From: an uncultured Phocaeicola sp.
Lineage (GTDB): Bacteria > Bacteroidota > Bacteroidia > Bacteroidales > Bacteroidaceae
Direction: 5' to 3'
DNA: 64,000 bases
NCBI GenBank assembly: GCA_944320845.1
Contig: CALUJA010000006.1
Span: forward strand, 99,520 to 163,519
Positions 17,105 to 26,897 of this stretch are shown one piece after another. The first letter of the stretch is position 1. Each line of letters begins with the position of its first letter. Below the pieces are notes generated by a model. It was not told the origin of the DNA. It did not search any database and was given only the letters and a program-made list of their open reading frames with translations. The translations under genes and the position numbers were made by a program.

Positions 17105-18769
17105 ATGCGTGTTTTTATCACTATCATAGCCGCAGGATTGCTTACCTGCCTTCCCTTATCCTCCCAATCCAAATACGAAATACGTGCTGCCTGGCTCACG
17201 ACCATCGGGGCTTTAGACTTTCCCGACCAGAAGGCAAACTCTGCGCAAGGCGTAATCCGGCAGAAACGGGAGCTGTGCCGCATACTCGACAAGCTGAAAG
17301 AAGCTCATTTCAACACCGTCCTGCTGCAGACCCGACTGCGCGGAGACGTGATTTACCCTTCCATTTTCGAGGGATTCGCCGAATCGCTGACGGGATTTAC
17401 GGGACGGAATCCGGGATATGACCTGTTGAAGTTCGCCGTAGAGGAATGCCACAAGCGGGGGCTGGAGCTTCATGCCTGGATTGTCGCCATTCCGGCAGGC
17501 AACGAACGACAGACAAAGCTGCAGGGAAAGGCTGCCGTAACCAGGAAACATCCGGAGATATGCCGGAAATACAAGGGCGTATGGTATCTTGACCCGGGGA
17601 ATCCGAAGACGGCCGACTATCTGGCGGGCATTGTCCACGAAATCGTTTCAAGCTATGATGTCGACGGAATCCACCTTGACTATATCCGTTACCCCGACCA
17701 TCCGGCGGATTTCCCAGACCGTGCCCTGTTCCGAAAATACGGAAAAGGCAAGACACTGGAGCAATGGCGGCGTGACAACATCACCCGCATCGTGAGACGG
17801 CTGTATGACGAGACCAAGAAACTCAAGCCTTGGATAAAGGTAAGCAGTTCTCCCATCGGGAAGTATAAAGACACTCCACGATATTCCTCGAAGGGATGGA
17901 ATGCCTATCACGCCGTTTATCAGGATGTAAGCCGATGGATGAAGGAGGGAATCCAAGACCTGATATTTCCCATGATGTATTTTCAGAAGAACAGCTTCTA
18001 TCCGTTCGCGCTCGACTGGAACGAGCATAAGAACGGACGCTGGGTTGTGCCGGGGCTGGGCATTTATTTCATGCATCCCGACGAACAAGACTGGACTTTG
18101 GACGAAATCTGCCGCCAGATTTCCTTTACGCGCGAAAACGGCCTGGACGGACAAGCCTATTTCCGTACACGCTTCCTGCTGGACAATACGAAGGGACTGC
18201 TTGACGAACTGAAGGAACAGGTCTATCCCTATCCCGCCGTTGTCCCTCCCATGACATGGGAAGACAGCATCCCGCCTTCCCCTCCCACCCGTCCGTCGCT
18301 CTCCGTGCAGGACAAAACGACAAGAATCAAGTGGCAGGCCCCGGCTCAAAAGGACAAGAACGATGCCTGCTACTACCGCATATACGCTTCGGACAGCTAT
18401 CCGGTCGACACCGGCGACGGCCGGAACCTGATGGAATCACGCACAGACAGCACTTGCTACACCTTTATTTCCAAAGAGCCCTGGAAACAGCAGCTATACT
18501 GGGCGGTAACCGCTGTAGACCGCTTCGGAAACGAAAGCCTTCCCCTGACATTCAACGCTCCGCCAGAGGGAATAGACATCATTGAAGGGAATCTGCTGGA
18601 CATTCCCCAAGGACATATCCTCATCATATCCGACATGACGGGGAAAGAGCTCGTTCGCCTTCCCGCTTCCACCAAAGACTGGCCCGAAAACATCAGGGAC
18701 GGACTCTTCAGACTCAGCCTGCTCGGCCCCGACGGACAGGTTCAAATCATCGGAATCACCCTGCGGTAA
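17105..18769 (+). CDS. Secreted GHL10 (family-10 glycosyl-hydrolase-like) protein
   Basis: 554 residues from the ATG at 17105; a TTG at 17084 overlaps the promoter box and is rejected. Signal peptide at about 1-22 (ends LSSQS). The YngK/GHL10 core begins KYEIRAAWLTTIGALDFP and contains LELHAWIVAIPAG and GIHLDYIRYPDHPADF, which form a TIM-barrel of the DUF187/PF02638 type. A fibronectin-III-like region follows at about 400-490, and a small C-terminal beta domain. Relatives are predicted glycosidases acting on cell-wall or surface glycans; activity is rarely shown. It is transcribed divergently from cstA. Confidence 0.88.
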   Translation: MRVFITIIAAGLLTCLPLSSQSKYEIRAAWLTTIGALDFPDQKANSAQGVIRQKRELCRILDKLKEAHFNTVLLQTRLRGDVIYPSIFEGFAESLTGFTGRNPGYDLLKFAVEECHKRGLELHAWIVAIPAGNERQTKLQGKAAVTRKHPEICRKYKGVWYLDPGNPKTADYLAGIVHEIVSSYDVDGIHLDYIRYPDHPADFPDRALFRKYGKGKTLEQWRRDNITRIVRRLYDETKKLKPWIKVSSSPIGKYKDTPRYSSKGWNAYHAVYQDVSRWMKEGIQDLIFPMMYFQKNSFYPFALDWNEHKNGRWVVPGLGIYFMHPDEQDWTLDEICRQISFTRENGLDGQAYFRTRFLLDNTKGLLDELKEQVYPYPAVVPPMTWEDSIPPSPPTRPSLSVQDKTTRIKWQAPAQKDKNDACYYRIYASDSYPVDTGDGRNLMESRTDSTCYTFISKEPWKQQLYWAVTAVDRFGNESLPLTFNAPPEGIDIIEGNLLDIPQGHILIISDMTGKELVRLPASTKDWPENIRDGLFRLSLLGPDGQVQIIGITLR

Positions 18770-18823
18770 GCCACCGGAGTCCCGCCTTCCGCCTTTCCGG
18801 CAGGATTCCGTCCGTTTCCCATC

Positions 18824-18869
18824 AGCATGAAAATCCGCCCGGCCCATGTCAAGCCTGCGGTTTCATGCT
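18824..18869. terminator. Possible hairpin after the GHL10-like gene
   Basis: AGCATGAAA (18824-18832) pairs with TTTCATGCT (18861-18869), with a smaller CCGC/GCGG pairing inside. It is followed by A-rich rather than T-rich sequence, so it is a weak terminator call. The rest of the 252-nt gap shows only the purM promoter and a TGCATAAAAAA motif occurring twice. Confidence 0.35.
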
Positions 18870-18978
18870 GCATAAAAAACATTGCACCTGCATAAAAAAT
18901 CCGAAGTCCTGCACAGACGCAACAGCCCCACCATAAAATATTTAGCGGCAACTTTATGGATATACGCGGAATAATCGC

Positions 18979-18986
18979 TAATTTTG
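18979..18986 (+). promoter_or_regulatory. -7 box for the purM operon
   Basis: TAATTTTG, matching TAnnTTTG, 36 nt before the purM ATG. Confidence 0.55.
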
Positions 18987-19021
18987 CAGTTTAATAAGAA
19001 TGTAATTTAATTATCATACCC

Positions 19022-20194
19022 ATGAGCAACCAACGATACATGCAGCGCGGCGTCTCAGCATCCAAGGAAGATGTGCACAACGCCATCAAGAATATCGATA
19101 AAGGCATTTTCCCGAAAGCTTTCTGCAAGATTATCCCGGACATTCTGGGGGGCAATCCCGAATATTGCAACATCATGCACGCCGACGGGGCAGGAACAAA
19201 ATCGTCATTGGCCTATCTCTACTGGAAAGAAACCGGCGACCTCTCCGTATGGAAAGGCATAGCCCAGGATGCGCTGATTATGAACATCGACGACCTTCTC
19301 TGCGTAGGAGCGGTCGACAACATACTGGTATCGTCCACCATCGGACGCAACAAACTGCTCGTTCCCGGCGAAGTAATCTCCGCCATCATTAACGGAACCG
19401 ACGAGTTGCTTGCTGAATTGCGGGAAATGGGCGTAGGCGTTTACGCCACTGGAGGGGAGACAGCCGATGTCGGTGACCTTGTCCGCACCATTATTGTCGA
19501 CAGCACAGTGACCTGCCGCATGAAGCGGACTGACATTATCGACAATGCAAACATCCGTCCGGGCGATGTCATCGTGGGACTTGCCTCGTATGGACAGGCA
19601 ACTTATGAAAAGGAATACAACGGCGGCATGGGCAGCAACGGACTGACAAGTGCCCGTCACGATGTGTTTGCCAAATATCTGGCCGAAAAATATCCGGAAA
19701 GCTACGACCACGCCGTGCCCGAGGAACTGGTATACAGCGGCAGCCTAAAACTGACCGACAGCGTAGAAGGTTCTCCGGTTGATGCAGGCAAACTGGTGCT
19801 TTCACCTACGCGCACCTACGCTCCGGTAGTGAAGAAACTGCTGGATGCACTCCGCCCGCAGATACACGGAATGGTGCACTGCTCGGGCGGGGCACAGACG
19901 AAAGTGCTTCACTTTGTAGGCGAAAACTGCCGCGTAATCAAAGACAATCTTTTTCCGGTGCCGCCCTTGTTCCGCACCATCAAGGAGCAAAGCGGAACCG
20001 ACTGGGATGAAATGTATAAAGTGTTCAACATGGGGCACCGTCTGGAGGTTTATCTCTCGCCCGAACACGCAGAAGAAGTCATCGCCATATCGAAGTCATT
20101 CAACATTGACGCGCAAATCGTTGGCCGCATCGAAGAGAGCGACCATAAAGAACTGATTATCCGGAGCGAATTCGGGGAATTCAGATACGAATGA
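19022..20194 (+). CDS. purM: Phosphoribosylformylglycinamidine cyclo-ligase (AIR synthase)
   Basis: 390 residues. It closes the imidazole ring in purine synthesis, turning FGAM into AIR with ATP. Seen: the PurM N-terminal features HADGAGTKSSLAYL and ALIMNIDDLLCVGAVDN, a GGETADVGDLV motif, and the C-terminal block GMVHCSGGAQTKVLHF. It is somewhat longer than the 345-residue E. coli enzyme, with an altered first half (KGIFPKAFCKIIPD region); from memory this variant is common in Bacteroidetes. It heads a five-gene plus-strand unit ending with pyrF, joining a purine and a pyrimidine gene. Confidence 0.92.
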   Translation: MSNQRYMQRGVSASKEDVHNAIKNIDKGIFPKAFCKIIPDILGGNPEYCNIMHADGAGTKSSLAYLYWKETGDLSVWKGIAQDALIMNIDDLLCVGAVDNILVSSTIGRNKLLVPGEVISAIINGTDELLAELREMGVGVYATGGETADVGDLVRTIIVDSTVTCRMKRTDIIDNANIRPGDVIVGLASYGQATYEKEYNGGMGSNGLTSARHDVFAKYLAEKYPESYDHAVPEELVYSGSLKLTDSVEGSPVDAGKLVLSPTRTYAPVVKKLLDALRPQIHGMVHCSGGAQTKVLHFVGENCRVIKDNLFPVPPLFRTIKEQSGTDWDEMYKVFNMGHRLEVYLSPEHAEEVIAISKSFNIDAQIVGRIEESDHKELIIRSEFGEFRYE

Positions 20195-20195
20195 T

Positions 20196-20486
20196 ATGAC
20201 ATACATCTTATTTGCCTGCCTGGTCATCGTCCTTTCCGCGCTTGCCGCAATGCGCTGGAAAGGCCTGGCTCAGGTAAACCGGAACATACGGAGAAGCTAT
20301 CTCGTATTGCTGAGCCTGGCGTGCATCATCATAGCGGCCGATTCCACCATCGAATGCATTTCCCTGACGGCAAGCCGGTCTTTTCCGCAGGCATTCAGAG
20401 GAATTCTGGTGTCAATCGCGTGGTGGCTCATCAGTTGGGCGGTTACATTCCGGCAAATAAGTCTTGCCAGAAAGCTGTGGGAATAA
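20196..20486 (+). CDS. Small membrane protein of unknown function
   Basis: 96 residues. I do not recognise a family. Three hydrophobic segments are seen at about 3-18, 35-51 and 66-84, with basic residues between the first two (NRNIRRS). Its ATG is one base after the purM stop, so translation is probably coupled, and prfA starts 28 nt after it ends. The tight packing in a conserved housekeeping unit supports it being real. Confidence 0.7.
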   Translation: MTYILFACLVIVLSALAAMRWKGLAQVNRNIRRSYLVLLSLACIIIAADSTIECISLTASRSFPQAFRGILVSIAWWLISWAVTFRQISLARKLWE

Positions 20487-20514
20487 ACCTCTAATCATCA
20501 TCAGAAAACAAAAT

Positions 20515-21624
20515 ATGTCAGACAACAACACACTCTTAGAAAAGCTCGACGGACTGGTATCGCGGTTTGAAGAAATCTCTACCCTGATAACCGACCCCTC
20601 CGTCATCGCCGACCAAAAACGGTATGTAAAGCTGACCAAAGAATATAAGGAGCTGAGCGACATCATGAAGGCGCGCAAAGAATATCTGGACTGCCTGAAC
20701 GGCCTGGAAGAAGCCAGAAGCATGATGAGCGAAAGCGATCCGGAAATGAAGGAGATGGCACGCGAAGAGGCGGCGCACTGCGAAGCGCGCATTCCGGAAT
20801 TAGAAGAAAAAATCAAGCTGCTGCTCGTCCCCGCCGACCCGCAAGACGACAGAAACGCCATTTTGGAAATACGAGGAGGAACGGGAGGCGATGAAGCGGC
20901 CATTTTTGCCGGCGACTTGTTCCGCATGTACTCCAAGTATTGCGAATCTAAAGGATGGAAAATGGAAGTTTCCAGCGCGAACGAAGGTGCGGCCGGTGGT
21001 TTCAAGGAAATCATTTGCTCAGTATCAGGAGAAAAGGTTTACGGGACACTGAAGTACGAATCAGGCGTCCATCGTGTGCAGCGTGTACCGGCAACCGAGA
21101 CGCAAGGCCGTGTACATACCTCGGCCGCATCTGTGGCGGTGCTGCCGGAAGCCGAGCCTTTCGATGTGGAGATTAATGAAGGAGAAATCAAGTGGGATAC
21201 CTTCCGGAGCAGCGGTGCCGGCGGACAGAACGTAAACAAGGTGGAATCGGGCGTGCGCCTGCGGTACAACTGGAAGAATCCCAATACCGGAGTGGTGGAA
21301 GAAATACTCATCGAATGTACCGAGACCCGTGACCAGCCCAAGAACAAAGAGCGCGCGCTCTCCCGCCTCCGTACATTCATCTACGACAAAGAGCACCAGA
21401 AATACATAGACGACATAGCATCGAAACGCAAGACGATGGTCAGCACAGGCGACCGTTCGGCCAAGATACGCACCTACAACTATCCGCAGGGACGAATCAC
21501 AGACCATCGCATCAACTATACAGTCTATAACCTGGCTGCATTCATGGACGGAGACATCCAGGACTGCATCGACCATCTTATCATAGCCGAGAATGCTGAA
21601 AGACTGAAGGAAAGCGAACTGTAA
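20515..21624 (+). CDS. prfA: Peptide chain release factor 1
   Basis: 369 residues from the ATG at 20515 (MSDNNTLLEKLDGLVSRFEE). A TTG at 20464 lies inside the previous gene and is rejected. Seen: the anticodon-like PAT tripeptide (192-194), which marks RF1 rather than RF2, and the GGQ motif (236-238) in SSGAGGQNVNKVESGVR that triggers peptide release. It decodes UAA and UAG stops. Confidence 0.97.
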   Translation: MSDNNTLLEKLDGLVSRFEEISTLITDPSVIADQKRYVKLTKEYKELSDIMKARKEYLDCLNGLEEARSMMSESDPEMKEMAREEAAHCEARIPELEEKIKLLLVPADPQDDRNAILEIRGGTGGDEAAIFAGDLFRMYSKYCESKGWKMEVSSANEGAAGGFKEIICSVSGEKVYGTLKYESGVHRVQRVPATETQGRVHTSAASVAVLPEAEPFDVEINEGEIKWDTFRSSGAGGQNVNKVESGVRLRYNWKNPNTGVVEEILIECTETRDQPKNKERALSRLRTFIYDKEHQKYIDDIASKRKTMVSTGDRSAKIRTYNYPQGRITDHRINYTVYNLAAFMDGDIQDCIDHLIIAENAERLKESEL

Positions 21625-21635
21625 AGACACCGGTC

Positions 21636-23378
21636 ATGGCAAAATATTTCTTAAAGCAAACATTCCACACGTTAGGAGAAGCGTTTCAGAACTGCCTGAA
21701 ACGTTTCCCCGTTACCGTATGCTTTATCTTTGCACTGACCGGATATCTGTTCCTTCTGGTTCCGCCGCAAGACAGGCTGACAGACGAAAAGCTGATTTTC
21801 ATCTGGGGATACTACCTGTCGGTAGGCACACTGCTGTCGCTTTCCCTTCATCTGTGGTGCGAGGAGATGCGGAAAAGGTCGGGCCGCCTCATAACACACA
21901 CCGTGGGACACCTTTTACTCTTGGCGGACACCCTTTTCCTTTACACGCTTTCACCGGAACAGTCGCTGACCGAAATAAGCATCGCCCACGCGGCAGGCCT
22001 GCTGGCGGTGGGAATGTCGCCGTTCTTCCTGTCGTTCATGAAGGAAAAAAACGACATTGCAAGCTGGAACTTCGCCTTGTCCGGCATCACGGCTTTGGTG
22101 ACCGCCTACATCATCGGAGGAATCATGAGTGGAGGCATCTGTCTGCTCGCCTTCTCCCTCCATCAGCTCTTCGACTTACAAATCGGAGAAGAATACTATT
22201 TCTACATATTGATAGTGTGCAACATCCCGCTTGCCCTGATGCTGTTTTTAGGCTCACTGCCCAAAGGAGCGGCCAAATACGACCGCCGGCCTTTAGCCAA
22301 AGACTTTCAGGTCAAGACCATCCACTATCTTTTCCTTCCGCTTGTGACAGGCTACCTGATTGTGCTTTATGCCTACGCCTTTCAGATACTGATAAAATGG
22401 GAACTCCCCACCGGATGGGTGTCCTGGCTCGTCACAGTCCTCATGGCAGGGTGCATCGCCATCGAGTTTGACCTTTATCCGGCACGCATGGCCGGGAACA
22501 GGGCATGGGACAACCGCATCGCACGCTACCTTCCGCTGCTGATACTGCCGCTTCTGATGCTGATGACGGTCGGCATCGCACGCCGCCTCAGCGACTACGG
22601 CATTTCCGTCAGACGGCTTTATCTGATAACATTCAACGTATGGTGCTATCTGGTCTGCATCGGGCTTTTCATCACACGGGTGCGGCGCATCAACTGGATA
22701 CCTATATCCTTTGCAGGCATCTTTCTGCTCACCTCCGCATTGCCGGTCAACTATGCAAGCATCACACGCCATCTCATGCGGAATGACATCAGGCAGGCAT
22801 TGGACATGTCGGGGATAAGGCAGCTCCCACTTTCACAAAAGCAATATGAGGACTGGCTCAAGACGATGCCCGCCGAAACCGCCGTCAGCATAAACGGCAA
22901 GCTGAGGTATCTGGACGACATGTTCGGACGGGAAAGCATCGGCGACCTGATAAGCGAGCCGGTCGACATCATAGACTACGACACTGTAACCGTAAAAGAA
23001 CCTGCGGTCACCCTCGAAGGGCATTCCGACACGGGAGCAAAAATAATTATCCCCGCGGGATACCGGCAGTTTGTTGCCGTTGAAAACGAATCATTCTCCT
23101 ATTCTTCCGCCGATTCTTCCGCCGATTCTTCCGCCGAGCACAAGGCGGGAAAGCTGCCCATTCCGGTAAGCCGGTGGATTGAGGGCTCGGCAGACACGAT
23201 ATATGTCAGCATAAAGACGCTGGAGAATCTGGACAAGCAGCCTGCACAAAAGGCCCTGCCCGCCGTCTGGCTGGAATGTATGTCCGGCAGATACCGGTTC
23301 ATGCTGACATCATTCTTTTTTAACGATTACGGCGACACGGCCAGCCTCACCGCCAGCGGCTACCTATTCATGAAATAA
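21636..23378 (+). CDS. DUF4153 family membrane protein
   Basis: 580 residues. About ten hydrophobic segments lie between residues 25 and 380, followed by a soluble C-terminal region of about 200 residues. The pattern matches DUF4153 proteins of Bacteroidetes, whose function is unknown. The soluble region holds an exact tandem repeat of SSAD (residues 490-501) encoded by a 12-bp DNA repeat. It lies 11 nt after prfA and 20 nt before pyrF. Confidence 0.75.
   Translation: MAKYFLKQTFHTLGEAFQNCLKRFPVTVCFIFALTGYLFLLVPPQDRLTDEKLIFIWGYYLSVGTLLSLSLHLWCEEMRKRSGRLITHTVGHLLLLADTLFLYTLSPEQSLTEISIAHAAGLLAVGMSPFFLSFMKEKNDIASWNFALSGITALVTAYIIGGIMSGGICLLAFSLHQLFDLQIGEEYYFYILIVCNIPLALMLFLGSLPKGAAKYDRRPLAKDFQVKTIHYLFLPLVTGYLIVLYAYAFQILIKWELPTGWVSWLVTVLMAGCIAIEFDLYPARMAGNRAWDNRIARYLPLLILPLLMLMTVGIARRLSDYGISVRRLYLITFNVWCYLVCIGLFITRVRRINWIPISFAGIFLLTSALPVNYASITRHLMRNDIRQALDMSGIRQLPLSQKQYEDWLKTMPAETAVSINGKLRYLDDMFGRESIGDLISEPVDIIDYDTVTVKEPAVTLEGHSDTGAKIIIPAGYRQFVAVENESFSYSSADSSADSSAEHKAGKLPIPVSRWIEGSADTIYVSIKTLENLDKQPAQKALPAVWLECMSGRYRFMLTSFFFNDYGDTASLTASGYLFMK
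23103..23138 (+). repeat. 12-bp in-frame tandem repeat, three copies
   Basis: TCTTCCGCCGAT occurs twice, followed by a third copy ending in G instead of T, all within the DUF4153 gene. Each unit adds Ser-Ser-Ala-Asp/Glu without changing frame. Copy number could vary by slippage. Confidence 0.85.
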
Positions 23379-23398
23379 CCCATTAAACCAAACGAGAT

Positions 23399-24223
23399 AT
23401 GAACAAACAACAACTTTTTGAAAACATCAAGCGCAAGAAATCATTCCTCTGCGTGGGACTGGATACAGATATCAAGAAAATTCCCGAGCATCTGCTGAAG
23501 GAAGACGACCCTATCTTCGCTTTCAACAAAGCCATCATCGACGCGACCGCCCCCTACTGCATCGCCTACAAGCCTAATCTTGCCTTCTACGAAAGCATGG
23601 GAGTAAAGGGATGGACTGCTTTTGAAAAGACCGCACAATACCTCAAGACCAACCATCCCGACCAGTTCATCATCGCCGATGCCAAGCGGGGAGACATCGG
23701 TAACACTTCGGCCATGTATGCCCGCACCTTCTTCGAAGAGTTGGATATTGATGCCGTAACCGTAGCCCCCTATATGGGAGAAGACAGCGTAACGCCGTTC
23801 CTCACTTATGAAGGGAAATGGGTGATTTTGCTGGCGCTGACATCCAACAAAGGCTCGCACGATTTCCAGCTGACGACCGATGCCGAAGGCGAACGCCTCT
23901 TTGAAAAAGTATTGCGGAAGTCGCAGGAATGGGCTGATGACGAAAGCATGATGTACGTAGTCGGTGCCACCCAAGGACGCATGTTCGAGGATATCCGCAA
24001 GATTGCACCGAACCATTTCCTGTTGGTTCCCGGCATCGGCGCACAGGGCGGCTCTTTAGAAGAAGTCTGCCGGTATGGAATGACCCGCGAATGCGGACTG
24101 ATTGTCAACTCCAGCCGCGCCATCATCTATGCCGACAAAGGCGAAACGTTTGCCAAGACAGCAGGCGAAGAAGCCCGGAAAGTGCAGCAGCAGATGGAAG
24201 AACAGCTGAAAGCGATTTTATAA
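23399..24223 (+). CDS. pyrF: Orotidine-5'-phosphate decarboxylase
   Basis: 274 residues. It removes CO2 from OMP to give UMP, the last step of pyrimidine synthesis. Seen: the catalytic [11 protein letters not shown] block (Asp94, Lys96), an N-terminal [14 protein letters not shown] and a phosphate-binding [11 protein letters not shown]. The length fits the longer type-2 group rather than the roughly 240-residue E. coli type. It ends the purM-prfA-pyrF unit. Confidence 0.96.
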   Translation: MNKQQLFENIKRKKSFLCVGLDTDIKKIPEHLLKEDDPIFAFNKAIIDATAPYCIAYKPNLAFYESMGVKGWTAFEKTAQYLKTNHPDQFIIADAKRGDIGNTSAMYARTFFEELDIDAVTVAPYMGEDSVTPFLTYEGKWVILLALTSNKGSHDFQLTTDAEGERLFEKVLRKSQEWADDESMMYVVGATQGRMFEDIRKIAPNHFLLVPGIGAQGGSLEEVCRYGMTRECGLIVNSSRAIIYADKGETFAKTAGEEARKVQQQMEEQLKAIL

Positions 24224-24398
24224 TCCCAAAGAACCAAGAATTACAAGGTTTTCAGGAGCAAATGGAGAAATAATTGGTATTTTTCACGGATTTCTAAAAA
24301 AAAAATACGTAATTTGCATAATTAACTGAAGGATATGCCCCATCTGGCATAAGCCAAACAAAAATTAAGATAACAAAGGAACAAAAGATAGGATTATT

Positions 24399-25439
24399 AT
24401 GGAGTTCTCAGCCAAACAAATTGCAGAATACGTCCAAGGAACCGTCATCGGAGACGAAAATGCGACCGTACATACTTTCGCAAAAATAGAAGAAGGCATT
24501 CCGGGAGCATTATCTTTCCTCTCCAACCCCAAATATACCCATTATATATATAATACCCAATCCTCTATCGTATTGGTAAACCAAGACTTTGAACCGGAGC
24601 ATGAGGTCAAGCCCACACTCATCAAAGTGGCCGATGCCTATGAAAGCCTGGCAAGACTCATGACTCTATATGAAGCCCATCAGCCAAAAAAGAAGGGAAT
24701 CGACCCTTTGGCATCCATTGCCAGTAATGCAAAAATAGGAAAGGATGTGTATATAGGCCCGTTTGCCTGCATAGAAGATGGGGCGGAAATCGGAGACAAC
24801 GCCTGCATCCACCCGCATGCCGTTGTAGGATGCAATGCAAAAATCGGTGCCAACACGACTCTTTATCCGCAGGTTGCCGTCTATCATGACTGCCGCATAG
24901 GAAACAACTGTACTTTACATGCGGGAGCAGTCATCGGAGCAGACGGCTTCGGATTTGCCCCCTCACCGTCCGGCTACGAGAAGATTCCTCAAATAGGCAT
25001 TGTCGTACTGGAAGACGATGTGGAAATAGGAGCCAACACTTGTGTTGACCGGGCAACTATGGGAGCAACCATCGTGCATAAAGGCGTAAAGCTGGACAAT
25101 CTGGTGCAGATAGCCCATAATGTACAGATAGGAAGCAATACAGTCATGGCTTCACAAGTGGGAGTGGCAGGTTCGGCCAAGGTCGGCGAATGGTGCATGT
25201 TTGGCGGACAGGTCGGAGTAGCAGGCCATATCACTATAGGCGACCATGTAACCGTAGGCGCGCAGTCTGGAATTCCAGGAAACACCAAATCAGGAGCGAC
25301 GCTGATGGGATATCCGGCCATCGAGCCCAAACAGTTCGCGCGTTCGGCAGCCATCTATAAAAAGCTTCCGGACATGTATGCCGAATTAGGCAGACTGCAA
25401 AAAGAAATTGAAGAATTAAAGAAACAACTAAACAAATAA
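24399..25439 (+). CDS. lpxD: UDP-3-O-acylglucosamine N-acyltransferase
   Basis: 346 residues. It adds the amide-linked hydroxy-acyl chain in lipid A synthesis. An N-terminal uridine-binding domain (1 to about 100) is followed by hexapeptide repeats forming a left-handed beta-helix (for example [20 protein letters not shown]) and a C-terminal helix ([10 protein letters not shown]). The proposed catalytic His240 lies in [10 protein letters not shown]. It is four bases ahead of lpxC/fabZ. The 175 nt upstream contain an AT-rich stretch with GTAATTTG near 24308, close to but not matching TAnnTTTG. Confidence 0.97.
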   Translation: MEFSAKQIAEYVQGTVIGDENATVHTFAKIEEGIPGALSFLSNPKYTHYIYNTQSSIVLVNQDFEPEHEVKPTLIKVADAYESLARLMTLYEAHQPKKKGIDPLASIASNAKIGKDVYIGPFACIEDGAEIGDNACIHPHAVVGCNAKIGANTTLYPQVAVYHDCRIGNNCTLHAGAVIGADGFGFAPSPSGYEKIPQIGIVVLEDDVEIGANTCVDRATMGATIVHKGVKLDNLVQIAHNVQIGSNTVMASQVGVAGSAKVGEWCMFGGQVGVAGHITIGDHVTVGAQSGIPGNTKSGATLMGYPAIEPKQFARSAAIYKKLPDMYAELGRLQKEIEELKKQLNK

Positions 25440-25443
25440 GCCC

Positions 25444-26829
25444 ATGTTGAAACAACAAACCTTAAAAGGCAGTTTTTCTTTGAACGGAAAAGGACTTCAT
25501 ACAGGAGTCAACCTGACCGTTACATTCAATCCTGCCCCAGAGCATCACGGGTATAAGATACAACGAATCGACCTTGACGAACAGCCGATAGTGGACGCGG
25601 TAGCCGAAAACGTTATCGACACGACCCGCGGTACTGTCTTAGGGAAAAATGGGATAAAGGTCAGCACGGTTGAGCACGCCTTGGCAGCACTTTATGCAGC
25701 CGGCATAGACAACTGTCTCATACAGGTAAACGGACCGGAATTCCCTATTCTGGACGGCAGCGCCAAAGCTTATGTGGAGTGTATCAAACGGGTAGGCATC
25801 GAAGAGCAGGCTGCTCCCAAAGATTACTACATCATCAAATCAAAGATTGAATTCCGTGATGAAGAGACGGGATCCTCCATTATTGTCCTTCCGGATGACA
25901 AATTCAGCGTCAATGTCTTAATCTCCTACGATTCTCAAATACTGAACAACCAGTATGCAACTTTGGAAAACATGAACGATTTTCCCACAGAAATCGCTTC
26001 AGCACGCACTTTCGTGTTTGTGCGTGAGATAGAGCCGCTGCTGAATGCCGGATTAATCAAAGGAGGTGACTTGGATAATGCCATTGTCATCTACGAAAAG
26101 CAGATGACACAAGAGAATTTCGACAAACTGGCCGATGTAATGAAGGTTCCGCACATGGATGCAAAGCATTTGGGTTATATCAACCATGTTCCCCTTGTAT
26201 GGTCAAACGAACCGGCACGCCACAAGCTGCTGGATATCATCGGGGATCTGGCTCTGACCGGAAAGCCTATCAAGGGACGTATCATTGCCACACGACCGGG
26301 ACATACCATCAACAACAAGTTTGCCCGCCAGTTACGCAAGGAGATTCGCCAGCACGAAATTCAGGCTCCCATATACAACTGCAATGAAGAACCGCTGATG
26401 GATGTCAACCGCATCCGGGAACTGCTTCCTCACCGCTATCCGTTCCAACTGGTAGATAAGGTCATAGCGATAGGAGCCAACAACATCGTAGGCGTAAAGA
26501 ATGTCACATCGAACGAACCCTTCTTCCAGGGACATTTTCCACAAGAGCCGGTTATGCCGGGTGTCCTTCAAATAGAAGCGATGGCCCAGGTAGGAGGACT
26601 GCTGGTGCTTAATTCGGTGGATGAACCGGAAAGATATTCAACTTATTTCCTGAAGATAGACAACGTTAAGTTCCGTCATAAAGTAGTTCCGGGAGATACA
26701 TTGGTTTTCCGTGTCGAACTGATGGCACCTATCCGCCGCGGCATATCAACCATGAAAGGTTATATTTTCGTCGGCGAGAAGATAGTCTGCGAAGCTGAAT
26801 TCATGGCACAAATCGTAAAGAACAAATAA
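25444..26829 (+). CDS. lpxC/fabZ: LpxC-FabZ fusion: deacetylase and 3-hydroxyacyl-ACP dehydratase
   Basis: 461 residues in two enzymes. LpxC (1 to about 310) carries out the committed zinc-dependent deacetylation of lipid A synthesis; VEHALAAL holds zinc-binding His78 and PEFPILDGSAK follows. FabZ (about 320-461) dehydrates hydroxyacyl-ACP in fatty-acid synthesis; HRYPFQLVDKV, catalytic His364 in GHFPQEPVMPG and Glu378 in LQIEAMAQ are present. Both use the same hydroxyacyl-ACP pool, so fusion ties lipid A output to fatty-acid elongation. The fusion is established in Bacteroidetes. Both active sites look intact. Confidence 0.97.
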   Translation: MLKQQTLKGSFSLNGKGLHTGVNLTVTFNPAPEHHGYKIQRIDLDEQPIVDAVAENVIDTTRGTVLGKNGIKVSTVEHALAALYAAGIDNCLIQVNGPEFPILDGSAKAYVECIKRVGIEEQAAPKDYYIIKSKIEFRDEETGSSIIVLPDDKFSVNVLISYDSQILNNQYATLENMNDFPTEIASARTFVFVREIEPLLNAGLIKGGDLDNAIVIYEKQMTQENFDKLADVMKVPHMDAKHLGYINHVPLVWSNEPARHKLLDIIGDLALTGKPIKGRIIATRPGHTINNKFARQLRKEIRQHEIQAPIYNCNEEPLMDVNRIRELLPHRYPFQLVDKVIAIGANNIVGVKNVTSNEPFFQGHFPQEPVMPGVLQIEAMAQVGGLLVLNSVDEPERYSTYFLKIDNVKFRHKVVPGDTLVFRVELMAPIRRGISTMKGYIFVGEKIVCEAEFMAQIVKNK

Positions 26830-26897
26830 TTATTTATAGATAAAAGAATAAAGAGTGATGTATTCCACCTTTCTTTATCATTCATTAATTAGATAAC

